DNA of 39,769 bases from Hellea sp. (GCA_020629135.1 JAHDDX010000019.1:1-39769); one strand, 5' to 3'. Positions 26,042-35,000 are shown, counted from the stretch's first letter. Program-made: numbers and translations. The notes: generated by a model from the sequence alone, not told the origin.

Positions 26042-27339
26042 GCATCAATCTCCTTCATACGGAGGGTAATGGCGCGTCTATGCGCCTCCAGCTCTTCCAT
26101 GGCGGCAAGCGTTTCAACCGTTGGCGCCAGGGCCATGAAACCGTCCTTGGACAGCTTTTGCACCGAAATATATTTGAAAAAACTCTCGAGTGTGACACCG
26201 CTATAAGCTCTGGCAGCGCCAAATGTGGGAAGGGTGTGGTTGGTGCCACTGGCATAGTCGCCCACACTTTCGGGTGTCCAAGGCCCCAGAAATATCGAAC
26301 CCGTATTGCGAATTTGACCGACAAAGCCGTCAGGATTTTCCGCCAAAATAATCAGGTGCTCCGGCGCATAAATATTGACGATATCGATCATGTCATTGAA
26401 TTGTTCCGCTACGATAAAGCGGGCATTTTCAAGTGCGGCTTGGGCGATTGCCTTACGCGGAAGAGTCTCAATTTGTGCTGAAATCTCCGCCTGCACATTT
26501 TCTGCTGAACTTTGCGAGGTGCACAGGCAGACAACTTGCGCCAGAGGATCATGTTCCGCTTGGCTTAAAAGATCAGATGCTGCAAAAACAGGATTGCTAG
26601 TCTCATCGACAATGACCATGGCCTCAGATGGCCCAGCTGGAAGATCGATAGCCGGACCGCCGGGGTCTTGCGAAACAAGGGATTTCGCCGTCGCGACAAA
26701 GGCATTGCCTGGGCCGAATATTTTATCACATTTTGGAATTGTTTGGGTGCCATAGGCGAGGGCGGCAATCGCCTGAGCACCGCCACAAGCAAACACGTCG
26801 GTCACTTCACAAAGATAGGCGGCCGCCAGAATGCCTGAGTTTATTTTGCCATCGGGGCCCGGTGGTGAAATCAATATGCGCCGCGACGCCTCAGCGATCT
26901 TAGCGGGTACAGCCAACATGAGAACGGTTGATAGTAAGGGGGCGCTTCCCCCCGGAATATAGAGCCCGACTTTTTCGAGCGCTCTGGGCTCGCGTCGACA
27001 AACCACGCCGGGCATCGTCTCGACTTCAATGGAACTGGGCATCTGCGCACTGTGGAAGGTTTCAATATTGGCTTTGGCCATTTTCAAGGCCTGTTGCGCG
27101 TTTGCGGGCAAAGCTTCCCACGCAGCTTTGCAATCGGCAAGGTCGACCTGTAATGGCAGGTTTTCGACCTTATCAAACATTGAAGAATACCGTATAAGGG
27201 CTTGATCCCCCTCGGTTTTAACGGCGCTGAGGATGTTGGAAACAGCGTCGGTGACAGTCTGGTCTTGCAGGCCTTCAGGTCGCGACAAAATATTTGCGCG
27301 TTCAGATTTGGAAAGCTCTGACCAGACGAATGTTTGCAT
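26038..27339 (-). CDS. hisD: Histidinol dehydrogenase
   Basis: A 433-residue zinc enzyme doing the last two oxidations, L-histidinol to L-histidine with NAD. Zinc ligands Gln260 and His263 are in LLSQAEHDPLAQV. The catalytic pair Glu327-His328 is in IYAPEHLIIL. NAD-region landmarks are GLYIPGG (125-131), ACGGAQAIAALAYGT and FGPGNAFVATAK. Length is normal. It starts 2 bp after the hisG stop and overlaps hisC-hisB by 4 bp (ATGA). Confidence 0.96.
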   Translation of the reverse strand: MQTFVWSELSKSERANILSRPEGLQDQTVTDAVSNILSAVKTEGDQALIRYSSMFDKVENLPLQVDLADCKAAWEALPANAQQALKMAKANIETFHSAQMPSSIEVETMPGVVCRREPRALEKVGLYIPGGSAPLLSTVLMLAVPAKIAEASRRILISPPGPDGKINSGILAAAYLCEVTDVFACGGAQAIAALAYGTQTIPKCDKIFGPGNAFVATAKSLVSQDPGGPAIDLPAGPSEAMVIVDETSNPVFAASDLLSQAEHDPLAQVVCLCTSQSSAENVQAEISAQIETLPRKAIAQAALENARFIVAEQFNDMIDIVNIYAPEHLIILAENPDGFVGQIRNTGSIFLGPWTPESVGDYASGTNHTLPTFGAARAYSGVTLESFFKYISVQKLSKDGFMALAPTVETLAAMEELEAHRRAITLRMKEIDA

Positions 27340-27341
27340 GA

Positions 27342-28226
27342 CTAGCTCATCATCTTTTCAATCGGCAGGACTAAAATGGCCCGGGCACCAAGGTCTTTGA
27401 GATCTTCAAGGGTTTCCCAGAAAATATTTTCGGTGCAAACGGCCTGTAATGCGACCAGATTATCATCGCCTGCGAGTGGCATGATTGTCGGCGCGTCAGC
27501 ACCGGGCAAGAGTTCTGTTATTTCTTCGACGCGATCGCGCGGTGCATTCATCATGATATATTTGGTTTCGGTCGATTTGATGACTCCGTCGATCCGGCTC
27601 AGCAACTTATCCAGGATAGCTTGTTTTTCGGGGCTGAGTTTTCTCCCCGACGCGATTAAAACCGCTTCACTGTCGAGAATGGTTTCAAAGGCAACCAGTC
27701 CATTGGCTTCAAGCGTGGCGCCCGAAGATACCAGGTCACAGATCGACTCGGCAATGCCGATAGACGGCGCGAGTTCGACGGCCCCTTTCATGTCAACAGA
27801 TTTTGCTACGATATTGTTTTTATTCAGGTAATCACCAAGGACCCCGGGGTAGGTCGTGGCAATGCGCGTATAACTGAGGTCAGCTGGATTTGAAATTTTG
27901 CCATTGGCCGGGGCCGCGAGGCAAAGTTTGCAGCGCGAAAACCCAAGTCGCATTTTTATGTCCGCATCGAGGTCGCCTGCCGTCGTGAATCGTTCTTCCA
28001 TAAGCACGTTTTCACCGACAATTCCGATATCACTGGCATCATTGGCAACAAATGACGGTATATCATCATCTCGAACCAGAAGCAGGTCAATCGGCATGTT
28101 TTTAACCCGGGCGAGCAGGCCGCCACTGCGAATTGAAAATCTCAGGCCACATTTTTTGAGCAAGGCGTAACTGTCGTCAGCAAGCCGCCCCTTTTTTTGA
28201 AGGGCAATACGTAAGCGTTCAGTCAT
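27342..28226 (-). CDS. hisG: ATP phosphoribosyltransferase, long form
   Basis: A 294-residue enzyme for the first committed step, joining ATP and PRPP. Length and C-terminal domain (from about residue 220, with YIMMNAPRDRVEEI) mark the long hexameric HisG form, which carries its own ACT-like histidine-sensing domain. It therefore needs no HisZ partner, and none is seen. Catalytic-domain landmarks are RIALQKKGRL at the start, DIGIVGENVL and the PRPP loop region GAVELAPSIGIAESICDLVSSGATL. The start lies 2 bp after the regulator gene. Feedback inhibition by histidine is expected from the family. Confidence 0.95.
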   Translation of the reverse strand: MTERLRIALQKKGRLADDSYALLKKCGLRFSIRSGGLLARVKNMPIDLLLVRDDDIPSFVANDASDIGIVGENVLMEERFTTAGDLDADIKMRLGFSRCKLCLAAPANGKISNPADLSYTRIATTYPGVLGDYLNKNNIVAKSVDMKGAVELAPSIGIAESICDLVSSGATLEANGLVAFETILDSEAVLIASGRKLSPEKQAILDKLLSRIDGVIKSTETKYIMMNAPRDRVEEITELLPGADAPTIMPLAGDDNLVALQAVCTENIFWETLEDLKDLGARAILVLPIEKMMS

Positions 28227-28228
28227 GT

Positions 28229-28528
28229 TTAATGTTCCTTGAGACGGTCCAAGATGATGCGATAACCCTGATGCGGTTCATCCTTTAAAAAGCGAGCGAC
28301 CCGCCCAATAGTTGTGGTGCTAACCCCGGTTTTCTCACGAATATCGCGATAGGAAAGTTCCCCTTCATCCAGGAGCTTCGCGACGGCCCAGCGTTCAGAT
28401 AGCGCCCTGAGTTCTGCCGGCGTGCAAAGGTCGACGAGAAAGCGATACATCTCGTCCTTTGAGGTTGCGAGACATAAGGCTTCTGATAGCTGGTATTTGT
28501 CGGTTGGGTCCATGCGGGCTTTCTTCAC
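28229..28528 (-). CDS. TrpR-family (YerC/YecD-like) transcriptional regulator
   Basis: About 99 residues. The C-terminal half is a TrpR-like helix-turn-helix: LSERWAVAKLLDEGELSYRDI, then REKTGVSTTTIGRVARFL. The preceding LCTPAELRALSERW is the conserved YerC/TrpR signature. It starts at a GTG (28528) or at an in-frame ATG (28513); neither has a strong ribosome site. It is the first gene of the his operon, with hisG 2 bp downstream, so it most likely regulates the operon. The effector could be histidine by analogy with TrpR and tryptophan, but this is inference. A near-palindrome lies 31 bp upstream of the GTG. Confidence 0.85.
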   Translation of the reverse strand: MKKARMDPTDKYQLSEALCLATSKDEMYRFLVDLCTPAELRALSERWAVAKLLDEGELSYRDIREKTGVSTTTIGRVARFLKDEPHQGYRIILDRLKEH

Positions 28529-28558
28529 CGTGCCAGCGTGTTAATACAGTGGCCCAGG

Positions 28559-28579
28559 TGAATTGCAAGTGCAAATTCA
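28559..28579. promoter_or_regulatory. Near-perfect inverted repeat upstream of the his operon
   Basis: TGAATTGCA (28559-28567) and TGCAAATTCA (28570-28579) face each other across AG. The arms match except for one extra A in the right arm. The site lies in the 162-bp gap between the his operon regulator (minus) and rpoZ (plus), so it could act on either promoter. It is the best-looking operator candidate for the TrpR-like protein. No poly-histidine leader peptide is seen, which argues against classical his attenuation. Confidence 0.45.
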
Positions 28580-28690
28580 TATTTTTCGGCGTTTTTTGGC
28601 GAATATTGTCCTTGATTTACACAAAACCGCACAGTAAATAGGGGGCGAATCCGGGTGGCCAAGCGCCGCCCTTTATGTATTGGAGTATAC

Positions 28691-29065
28691 ATGGCCCGCG
28701 TTACCGTTGAAGATTGTATTGAAAAAGTACCAAACCGTTTCGATCTTGTTTTACTAGCCTCTCACCGTTCTCGCAATATTGCGGCAGGCGCTAGCCTTAC
28801 GATTGATCGTGACAATGACAAAACACCTGTCGTCGCGCTGCGTGAACTGGCCGAAGAAACCCTCGATATGGAAGGCCTGCGCGATAGCCTGGTCAATAGT
28901 CTTCAGCGCGTTATCACTGATGACGACATGCCGGAAGAAGAGGAAGAAGCACCGGTATTGGCCATTGAACATGGTGATGCGCCTAAGCCTGCGGAAATGT
29001 CAGCGGAAGACCTTCTGAAAGCCCTGCAAAGCGACCGTGATAACGATAATTCTTCACGCTTCTAA
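28691..29065 (+). CDS. rpoZ: RNA polymerase omega subunit
   Basis: A 124-residue protein that helps assemble RNA polymerase by latching the beta-prime subunit. The start is set at ATG 28691 (MARVTVEDC) because GGAG lies 5 bases before it and this is the conserved RpoZ N-terminus; the frame stays open to an earlier ATG at 28655. Core motifs are [18 protein letters not shown] and [16 protein letters not shown]. The acidic C-terminal extension ([10 protein letters not shown] onward) is typical of alphaproteobacterial omega. It is followed by a terminator and not by the spoT/relA gene that often follows rpoZ. Confidence 0.95.
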   Translation: MARVTVEDCIEKVPNRFDLVLLASHRSRNIAAGASLTIDRDNDKTPVVALRELAEETLDMEGLRDSLVNSLQRVITDDDMPEEEEEAPVLAIEHGDAPKPAEMSAEDLLKALQSDRDNDNSSRF

Positions 29066-29083
29066 GTCGTTAGAAAATCGGAT

Positions 29084-29113
29084 AAAAGACCGCCTTTCGG
29101 GGCGGTTTTTTTT
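29084..29113. terminator. Bidirectional intrinsic terminator between rpoZ and the secreted-protein gene
   Basis: The stem ACCGCC/GGCGGT (29089-29094 and 29101-29106, loop TTTCGG) is followed by a run of T on the plus strand (to 29113) and preceded by AAAA (29084-29087) that gives a shorter T run on the minus strand. It ends rpoZ transcription and probably also the minus-strand chaperone unit, whose last stop codon at 29112 touches the T run. Confidence 0.85.
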
Positions 29114-29963
29114 ATTCTCGATAAAAATCGAAGACGACTTCCATATCCAGATCTCCAACCCCCATTGAGAAATCATATTTCGGAAGTGTATACAGGAAGT
29201 CCAAGCGAATAACCTGGTCGTTGATGTCGCCATTTCTTTGGCGAATGCCGGCATTTCGATTGAAGCTGATAATCTCGGTTGGGATACCGCTGATATCATC
29301 TAAAGTGTTCAGACCATTATCAATCTTAATTTGTCCGCGATTGGTGCGGCGTCCAAAATCAAAACCATCATCATTGCCGCGACGTGTGATTGATGGCACA
29401 AATCCTATATCGGCCAGCGTCACACTGTCCTTAAGATCGCCCGTAGAATTAGCCATATTGGCCTGTCCCCTTAGAGAAAACCGGGTATTACGTGAGGTAA
29501 TATAAAAACTGTGCGAATAATTCTGGGCTTCATTGGTCAGCGTGACATCTGTAAACGCATCCAGTCCAAAGACAGAAAGGCTGTCGCCCGCATCTAAAAA
29601 CCCGTCGCCATCATCTAGGACCGCATTGATCACATTGCCGTTGCCATCGGTAATGTCAAACAAGGCTCCAGAACCTGGCCCTGGATCATCAATGGCGTTC
29701 AAAGTGTCCGTAAAATTTGGCTTTAAGGTGCCCGAGCTGTGATAGTATGGGATCATGGGCGCGCCGACTGCGACGCAACATGTGGATCCGGCAAAGATAT
29801 AATTGTCGTAGATATCATAGGTCCGCCCGTCATGGACAACGACACAGCCATAGGTCCGGCAATAAAAGTCTTCATCCAGGAAGCTGGCGGATGCGCTCGG
29901 GGCGGCCACGACCATTAGGCTCGTGACGGAGAAGGCGCTTGATATGGCCTTCATCCAATTCAT
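29112..29963 (-). CDS. Secreted beta-rich subunit-like protein (paralogue of the 30987-31856 product)
   Basis: A 283-residue protein with a cleavable signal peptide (hydrophobic 7-22, likely cut after ASASA at 26). The mature part is Asp/Gly/Asn-rich with alternating hydrophobic strands. It shares a scaffold with the product of the gene at 30987: a similar start after the signal (S-x-x-D, then GxVVV), the core DAGDSLSVFGLDAFTDV (there DAADTLTAFGMDATTDV), a SHSFYITS stretch, and a C-terminal YDFSMGVGDLDMEVVFDFY strand. Unlike that paralogue it contains Cys residues (YCRTYGC and STCC). Its start shares one base with the chaperone stop (TAATG), so the chaperone and this protein are made together. 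I know no named family. A fimbrial or surface-layer subunit is inferred from context. Confidence 0.7.
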   Translation of the reverse strand: MNWMKAISSAFSVTSLMVVAAPSASASFLDEDFYCRTYGCVVVHDGRTYDIYDNYIFAGSTCCVAVGAPMIPYYHSSGTLKPNFTDTLNAIDDPGPGSGALFDITDGNGNVINAVLDDGDGFLDAGDSLSVFGLDAFTDVTLTNEAQNYSHSFYITSRNTRFSLRGQANMANSTGDLKDSVTLADIGFVPSITRRGNDDGFDFGRRTNRGQIKIDNGLNTLDDISGIPTEIISFNRNAGIRQRNGDINDQVIRLDFLYTLPKYDFSMGVGDLDMEVVFDFYRE

Positions 29964-30814
29964 TAGGGCAGGGTAAACTTCAATGGATCGACCGCCACAT
30001 CCGTTTCGCGAAATTTGTTTTGCGGGGCGTAGCTATTGTTAAGGTCAAAATCGATATGATAATTTTGAGCCGGCTCTAACTTATCAAACTCTTCGAGTTT
30101 AACGTTGTAAATCCGATCTGCGCGATCAAGCACGACCGTGTTAAGCGGCGTTTCAGTGACGACTTCGCCTGCATCGTTTTTAACATAGGCTGTGCCTTGC
30201 AGTCGGGCATGGGCGTCGCCAGGATTTGAAATATCCATAGTGATGACCGAGTTGTCTTCAGGGTGTAAGGCAACACTGTTCACCTCAGGAAGGCTTTTTG
30301 ACGGGGTAAGCGTCAGGTAAAACAGGGATGTCAGCTGATATCGGTTCCACACGCCTGAGACTTCGCCGCGTTCATTCAGTTCCGGCAAAAGCGTCGTTGC
30401 AAGCAAGGCAAATCGATGGTCGCCTTTTTCACCGATCTTATAAGGAGTTGAAATTTCAACCGTAATATCTTGAGATGTTTCAGGTTTTAGGGTTACGCTG
30501 GCCGGGCTAAACCGAACCCAATCGGCAGCAGATCGCTCCGTTTCACCGGGTGGGTTTAGAATTAGCTGACCGTTTTTATCCAAACTCCAATCCGCAAGCC
30601 CCATTGTCAGGCTGATGGTTTTGGTTTTGTGAACATTGCCAATAGTCACAACTTGTCGCTGCCGATCTCCCGGCTTTACGGTCATCTCGACCGTAGAAGG
30701 CTGGACGCCGACACCGAAAGCATAGGCCGCGGTGGCGGTAATCGAAGACATCAGTAAAGATGCTCCGATTATGGCCGATGTAGAAACTAAAGAAAGTCGT
30801 TTCGAAATTGTCAT
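29963..30814 (-). CDS. PapD-like periplasmic pilus-assembly chaperone
   Basis: A 283-residue protein. The start is placed at ATG 30814 (MTISKRLSLVS) because GAGG lies 5 bases upstream and the signal peptide then begins properly; an upstream in-frame TTG/GTG-type start is unlikely. The signal ends near ATAAYA. The mature protein begins FGVGVQPSTVEMTVKPGDRQ. It shows the PapD N-domain pattern: two-strand start, N-x-x-K-T after strand two, W-x-x-D with NGQ, SAADWVRFSPASVTLKPETSQDITVEI, then GDHRFALLATT. The Arg of the classical PapD cleft is not obvious, so this is a divergent member. PapD chaperones donate a strand to fold pilus subunits. It is coupled by TAATG to one secreted protein and lies downstream of its paralogue. 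No usher gene is in the window. Confidence 0.75.
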   Translation of the reverse strand: MTISKRLSLVSTSAIIGASLLMSSITATAAYAFGVGVQPSTVEMTVKPGDRQRQVVTIGNVHKTKTISLTMGLADWSLDKNGQLILNPPGETERSAADWVRFSPASVTLKPETSQDITVEISTPYKIGEKGDHRFALLATTLLPELNERGEVSGVWNRYQLTSLFYLTLTPSKSLPEVNSVALHPEDNSVITMDISNPGDAHARLQGTAYVKNDAGEVVTETPLNTVVLDRADRIYNVKLEEFDKLEPAQNYHIDFDLNNSYAPQNKFRETDVAVDPLKFTLP

Positions 30815-30852
30815 TTTTACCTCGTAATCCCAATTACAACTCAATTTTACGA

Positions 30853-30890
30853 AACAAGGCTTTCGGCTTTGTTAATGACATGTTTGTCAT
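30853..30890. promoter_or_regulatory. Hairpin and inverted repeat upstream of the chaperone gene
   Basis: Two palindromes sit in the gap before the chaperone. AACAAGGC/GCTTTGTT (30853-30860 and 30866-30873, one mismatch, 5-base loop) could form in the leader RNA. ATGACA-TGTT-TGTCAT (30875-30890) is a perfect 6+6 inverted repeat, a plausible operator. Both lie between the terminator of the upstream gene and the chaperone start, so they may mark a separate promoter for the chaperone unit. Confidence 0.35.
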
Positions 30891-30932
30891 AAATTCCGCA
30901 TTTATCTGCGGTTCATTGACTGATTTTCAGGC

Positions 30933-30965
30933 AAAAAAAATCACCGCCGAAGCGGTGACCTTTTT
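30933..30965 (-). terminator. Intrinsic terminator after the larger secreted-protein gene
   Basis: On the minus strand the stem TCACCGC/GCGGTGA with a TTCG loop (30941-30958) is followed by eight T (complement of A at 30933-30940). A second T run (30961-30965) makes it possibly bidirectional. It ends 22 bp past the stop of the 30987 gene, so readthrough into the chaperone unit should be limited. Confidence 0.88.
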
Positions 30966-30986
30966 GTTCGATGCGTGAACTTGATC

Positions 30987-31856
30987 TTATGGGACGTAAA
31001 CTGTGTAAGTTACGTCGGCGGTAATAGAACCGGCACCTAATGAAAGATCATAATCCTGAATTCCGGCAGTACCCAGATCTGAGTCCAGATCATAAGTTGC
31101 GTCGAAACGAACAGATTGTTGTGACAGGCTTCCATTAGAAGCAGCAGTCCGCTGACCACCATCAAATACTTTTACAGCACCACCGGTCAAATCGCCTAAA
31201 TCAGTGATTGTAGCGTCTACACCGGTACCACCAGTTGATGGGTCTTGTGATGCACTACCCCAACCGATGCCTTCTGTGCCTGTTCCGGCGTTTACAGCCA
31301 ATGAATAAGCAATGTTAGCCGCAGTCAGTGTCGTAAAATCACCAGTTGTTGTTGGCGCGGAACTTGAGGCATAGATGTCGAAAGCAGCGTTAGAAGCAAC
31401 AAAGAAAGACGATGTGTGCGTGCCAATCAGGTCACCAGACACGTCAGTTGTGGCGTCCATGCCAAAGGCCGTCAACGTATCGGCGGCGTCAAGGACACCG
31501 GAAGTTCCGTTGTCGACGAATGTTCCGCCAGATGTTTCACCTGTCAGTGGATCAAGGACAACTGTTGCTCCGTCGACCGCTGTTGCGTCGCCAGGAATAG
31601 GGTCCATTGTACCCGTAATAACTGTGTAAGCGTCAGTGCTAATCAGGTCATTACCGGCTGTACCGCTTGTTGCGTCCAATAATACGAAATCCGAAGCAAC
31701 TGGCGCTGAGCCAGAGTTAGCATTTGTGTCGTTCGCGCCCCAAACAACAACAACGCCAAGAACTCGGAAATAAGGACGGTCAATAACAGATGCGTATGCT
31801 GTGCTTGCCATCAGGCTGGCGATAACGCCGCCAGCAGCGAGTTTTTTAATAGTCAT
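30987..31856 (-). CDS. Secreted Thr/Ala/Gly/Asp-rich subunit-like protein, probable major surface protein
   Basis: A 289-residue protein from ATG 31856 (MTIKKLAAGG), chosen because it starts a clean signal peptide that ends STAYA and has GGGA about 9 bases upstream; an in-frame TTG at 31869 is less likely. The mature part is acidic, rich in T, A, G, S and D, has few Lys/Arg and no Cys, and looks all-beta. It ends with the strand pattern YDLSLGAGSITADVTYTVYVP. It is paralogous to the 29112 gene (shared DA-x-DxL-xx-FGxDAxTDV core and C-terminal strands). It has a strong terminator of its own, so it can be expressed apart from the chaperone, as major subunits often are. I cannot name the family; a pilus, fibre or sheath subunit is inferred. 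Confidence 0.7.
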   Translation of the reverse strand: MTIKKLAAGGVIASLMASTAYASVIDRPYFRVLGVVVVWGANDTNANSGSAPVASDFVLLDATSGTAGNDLISTDAYTVITGTMDPIPGDATAVDGATVVLDPLTGETSGGTFVDNGTSGVLDAADTLTAFGMDATTDVSGDLIGTHTSSFFVASNAAFDIYASSSAPTTTGDFTTLTAANIAYSLAVNAGTGTEGIGWGSASQDPSTGGTGVDATITDLGDLTGGAVKVFDGGQRTAASNGSLSQQSVRFDATYDLDSDLGTAGIQDYDLSLGAGSITADVTYTVYVP

Positions 31857-32092
31857 GTTTTCATTTCCCAATGATCGATTTATGTCCCAGGTCTCCCAAG
31901 TGACCGGTTGAACTTAGGGGAAAAAATTTGAGGTGAAGTTTAGAAACGCGGTTAACAAATGGTTTAAATATCAAGTATTTATATAGCATTCATAGACCGC
32001 GAAATTTCCGTGTTTTTGTCACATTATGATCATGAAAGCGCCGGAATCAGTTTACATAGGGTTACGAAACCCGAATATCCGCGAGGCATAGC

Positions 32093-35000
32093 GTGAACAG
32101 ATCCCTAATTTTTGCTCTTTTAATCCCGCTGGGAATAGTTTTTGCGGGTTGGCTGGGATTTCATCTTTACCAATCAGATAACGATATTGCTGACCGACAA
32201 TATTCTGACACGCAAGTCTCTGTTCGTTCCGTTGAAACTCCGGAAATCATAGGAGAGGATCTTCCAGAGGCGGCCCATAATGTCGAAAATGATGCGGATC
32301 AGGGCAGCAAAGCAAATCAGGAAGCCAAAAGTCTACGCTATATTAATTGGAATCTCGTCGACGAAGCAGATCAACCTAAGGCCTGTTTTACGTTTAATAG
32401 CGAATTTGACCCCGACAATCAGGTCGCATTGCGGGATTATGTTGAAATTAAACCGGAGACGGCTTTTTCATTAACGGCCAGCGATACACGCCTTTGTCTT
32501 GTGGGATTCAGCTATGACGAAACCTACGAAGTGCGCTTCAAAAAGGGCATGCGCGGATCTGATAATCACATTTTGAAAAATGACCGTGTGGCTGAAATCA
32601 GTTTTGGCGACAAACCAGCATACGTTGGGTTTGCCGGCGAGGGTATAATTCTGCCGCGCGTAAAAGCTCAGGGCCTGGCGATTGAGACAGTGAATGTTCG
32701 GGAGGTTCAAATTGAAGTCGCCCGGGTGCCGGATCGTATGATGGCCCGCCGAGACCCGCAATCTGGTGAGGCGACATTGGAAGGCGATTATGGTTGGGAA
32801 TATCAAAATGCGGCAGTCAATATTCGGGACGTGATCTGGGAAGGTCAGGTCGACATAAAATCTCAGAAAAACCAAACCTTTACCACGATATTCGATATTC
32901 AGGACGTTATCAAAGATCTCAAACCCGGCGCATATATTGTCACAGTAGAACGTCAACACGAAAAGGATGAACGTCAAATCGCCCGGGCCTGGCGCTGGAT
33001 AATTGTGACAGATATGGCGCTTACAAGTTATCAGGGTGATCACGGTTTGACGGTTTCAGTTCGCTCAATTGACAGCGCGAAACTGTTACCCGGAACTGAA
33101 CTGCTTTTGGTCGCTCAAAACAATGATGTGCTCGCAAAAACGCAAACCGATAGTCGCGGATATGCGGATTTCGCTGCGCCCCTTTTAAATGGTGAGGGGC
33201 CTAAATCCCCCAAAATGATCATGGCCTATGCCAAAAACGGTGATTATGCGGTGCTGGATCTGGCCCGGACGCCTTTGGATTTGTCAGAATATGATGTTGC
33301 CGGGCGCCGAATATCTGGTGAAACCGATATATATGGTTTCTCAGAGCGAGGAGTCTATCGGCCCGGTGAACTAGCTCATTTCACGATTATGATGCGTGAC
33401 CTTAAAGGAATTGCGGATTTCAGCCGCGATGTCACGCTGACAGTAAAAAAGCCTAATGGCGTCGAAATGTTTAAAACACGCCGATCTCAATCTGAACTTA
33501 AGAAAAATGGCGGTGTTTTAACTTGGAGCTATGACGTGCCGGGTTCCGCGCCACGCGGCGTCTGGACATTGGAGGTAACACCGGATGGCTCGGATAAAAG
33601 TCAACGGGTCGAGTTCTCGGTCGAAGACTTTGTCCCGCAAAAATTAAAACTCGATATTAAAACGGGTGATCAGCCTATATATTCGGGAGATGTCCGACAG
33701 ATTACTTTGGACGCCCAATTTTTATATGGCGCACCGGGGGCGGCCTTAGAAACGGAAGCAGAAGCTCGTATCCGGATCGATCCTAATCCTTTTTCAGGTT
33801 ACGAGGCCTATAGTTTCGGTCCTGACCTGCGCAACTTCACGGAACAATTGATTGATTTGGGCGGGGGAATAACAGACGGCAATGGTCAATTGGTTTTAGC
33901 TTTTGACAGCCAGGATGATGACTATAATAGTCCATATCCCTTACGTCTGGAGGTTACCGCAGGCGTCTCAGAACCCGGTGGGCGGTATATTCGAGACAGC
34001 ATCCGAATACCCCTAAGAACGAGCCAAACATATTTGGGTATAGATCCTCAGTTTGAGAATGATCGGGTTAAACGACGTCAGCCCGCTAATTTCGAAATCG
34101 TCGCGCTCGACCGGTCCGGTGAGCGCATAGAAACCGGGGCCAAATGGACCTTGATCGAAGAAGACTGGAATTATCACTGGTACCGAGAACGTGGCCGCTG
34201 GCGTTATCGCCGTGATGTCAGAGACCGAATTATTGATACGGGAAGCTTTAATGTGGGCGTGGATAAAACCGCGAGCTGGTCTCAACGTTTGAATTGGGGC
34301 GCCTATCGATTGCGGGTCGAAACCGAAGACGGGGCCCAATCCGAACATGCATTTAGTGTTGGATGGGGGCGTTCAGAGCAATCAGATGCACCGGATCAGC
34401 TTCAACTCGGCGTCTCAGCAGAAACAGCTCAGGCTGGCGATCTTGTCAATTTGACAGTTAACGCGCCTTATGCAGGGCAGGCCGAGCTCATCATTGCTAA
34501 TCAAGATATTCAAATGGTGAAGCCCTTGTCCTTAAAGGCTGGCACTTCGGAATTATCATTCAAGTTCGAGAAAAGCTGGGGGCGCGGTGTTTACGCCATG
34601 ATGACCCTATATACCCCGCGCGATATTGCTGACCGACCTATTCCGAGACGGGCCGTCGGGCTCAGTTATATTGCCTTGGATCGATCAAATCAGACATTGA
34701 ACATAGAGATTGACTCCCCTGATATATTGCGCCCGGGCACGGAACAGACATTTGTCATTGACGTCGATAGCCCTAAATCAAATGAACCCGTATGGATCAA
34801 TTTTGCAGCCGTCGATGAAGGTATATTGCAGTTGACGAAATATGCCTCACCGGATGCGCCCGAGTATTTCTACGGTAAAACCGCTTTTAATATTGATATT
34901 CGGGATGATTATGGCCGGATCCTCAATGCCAATCTGGGATCGCCATCTGCTGTAAAGACGGGCGGCGATAGCCTCGGCGGTGAAGGATTAACCGTCGTGC

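Noticed and set aside
28529-28690. Possible his leader peptide and attenuator
   Set aside because: No short frame with a run of His codons and no terminator/antiterminator pair was found on the minus strand before the regulator or hisG.
32471-33043. 190-codon open frame antisense to the alpha-2-macroglobulin gene
   Set aside because: It lies wholly within a well-supported gene, has no recognisable domain, and its composition reflects the opposite strand.
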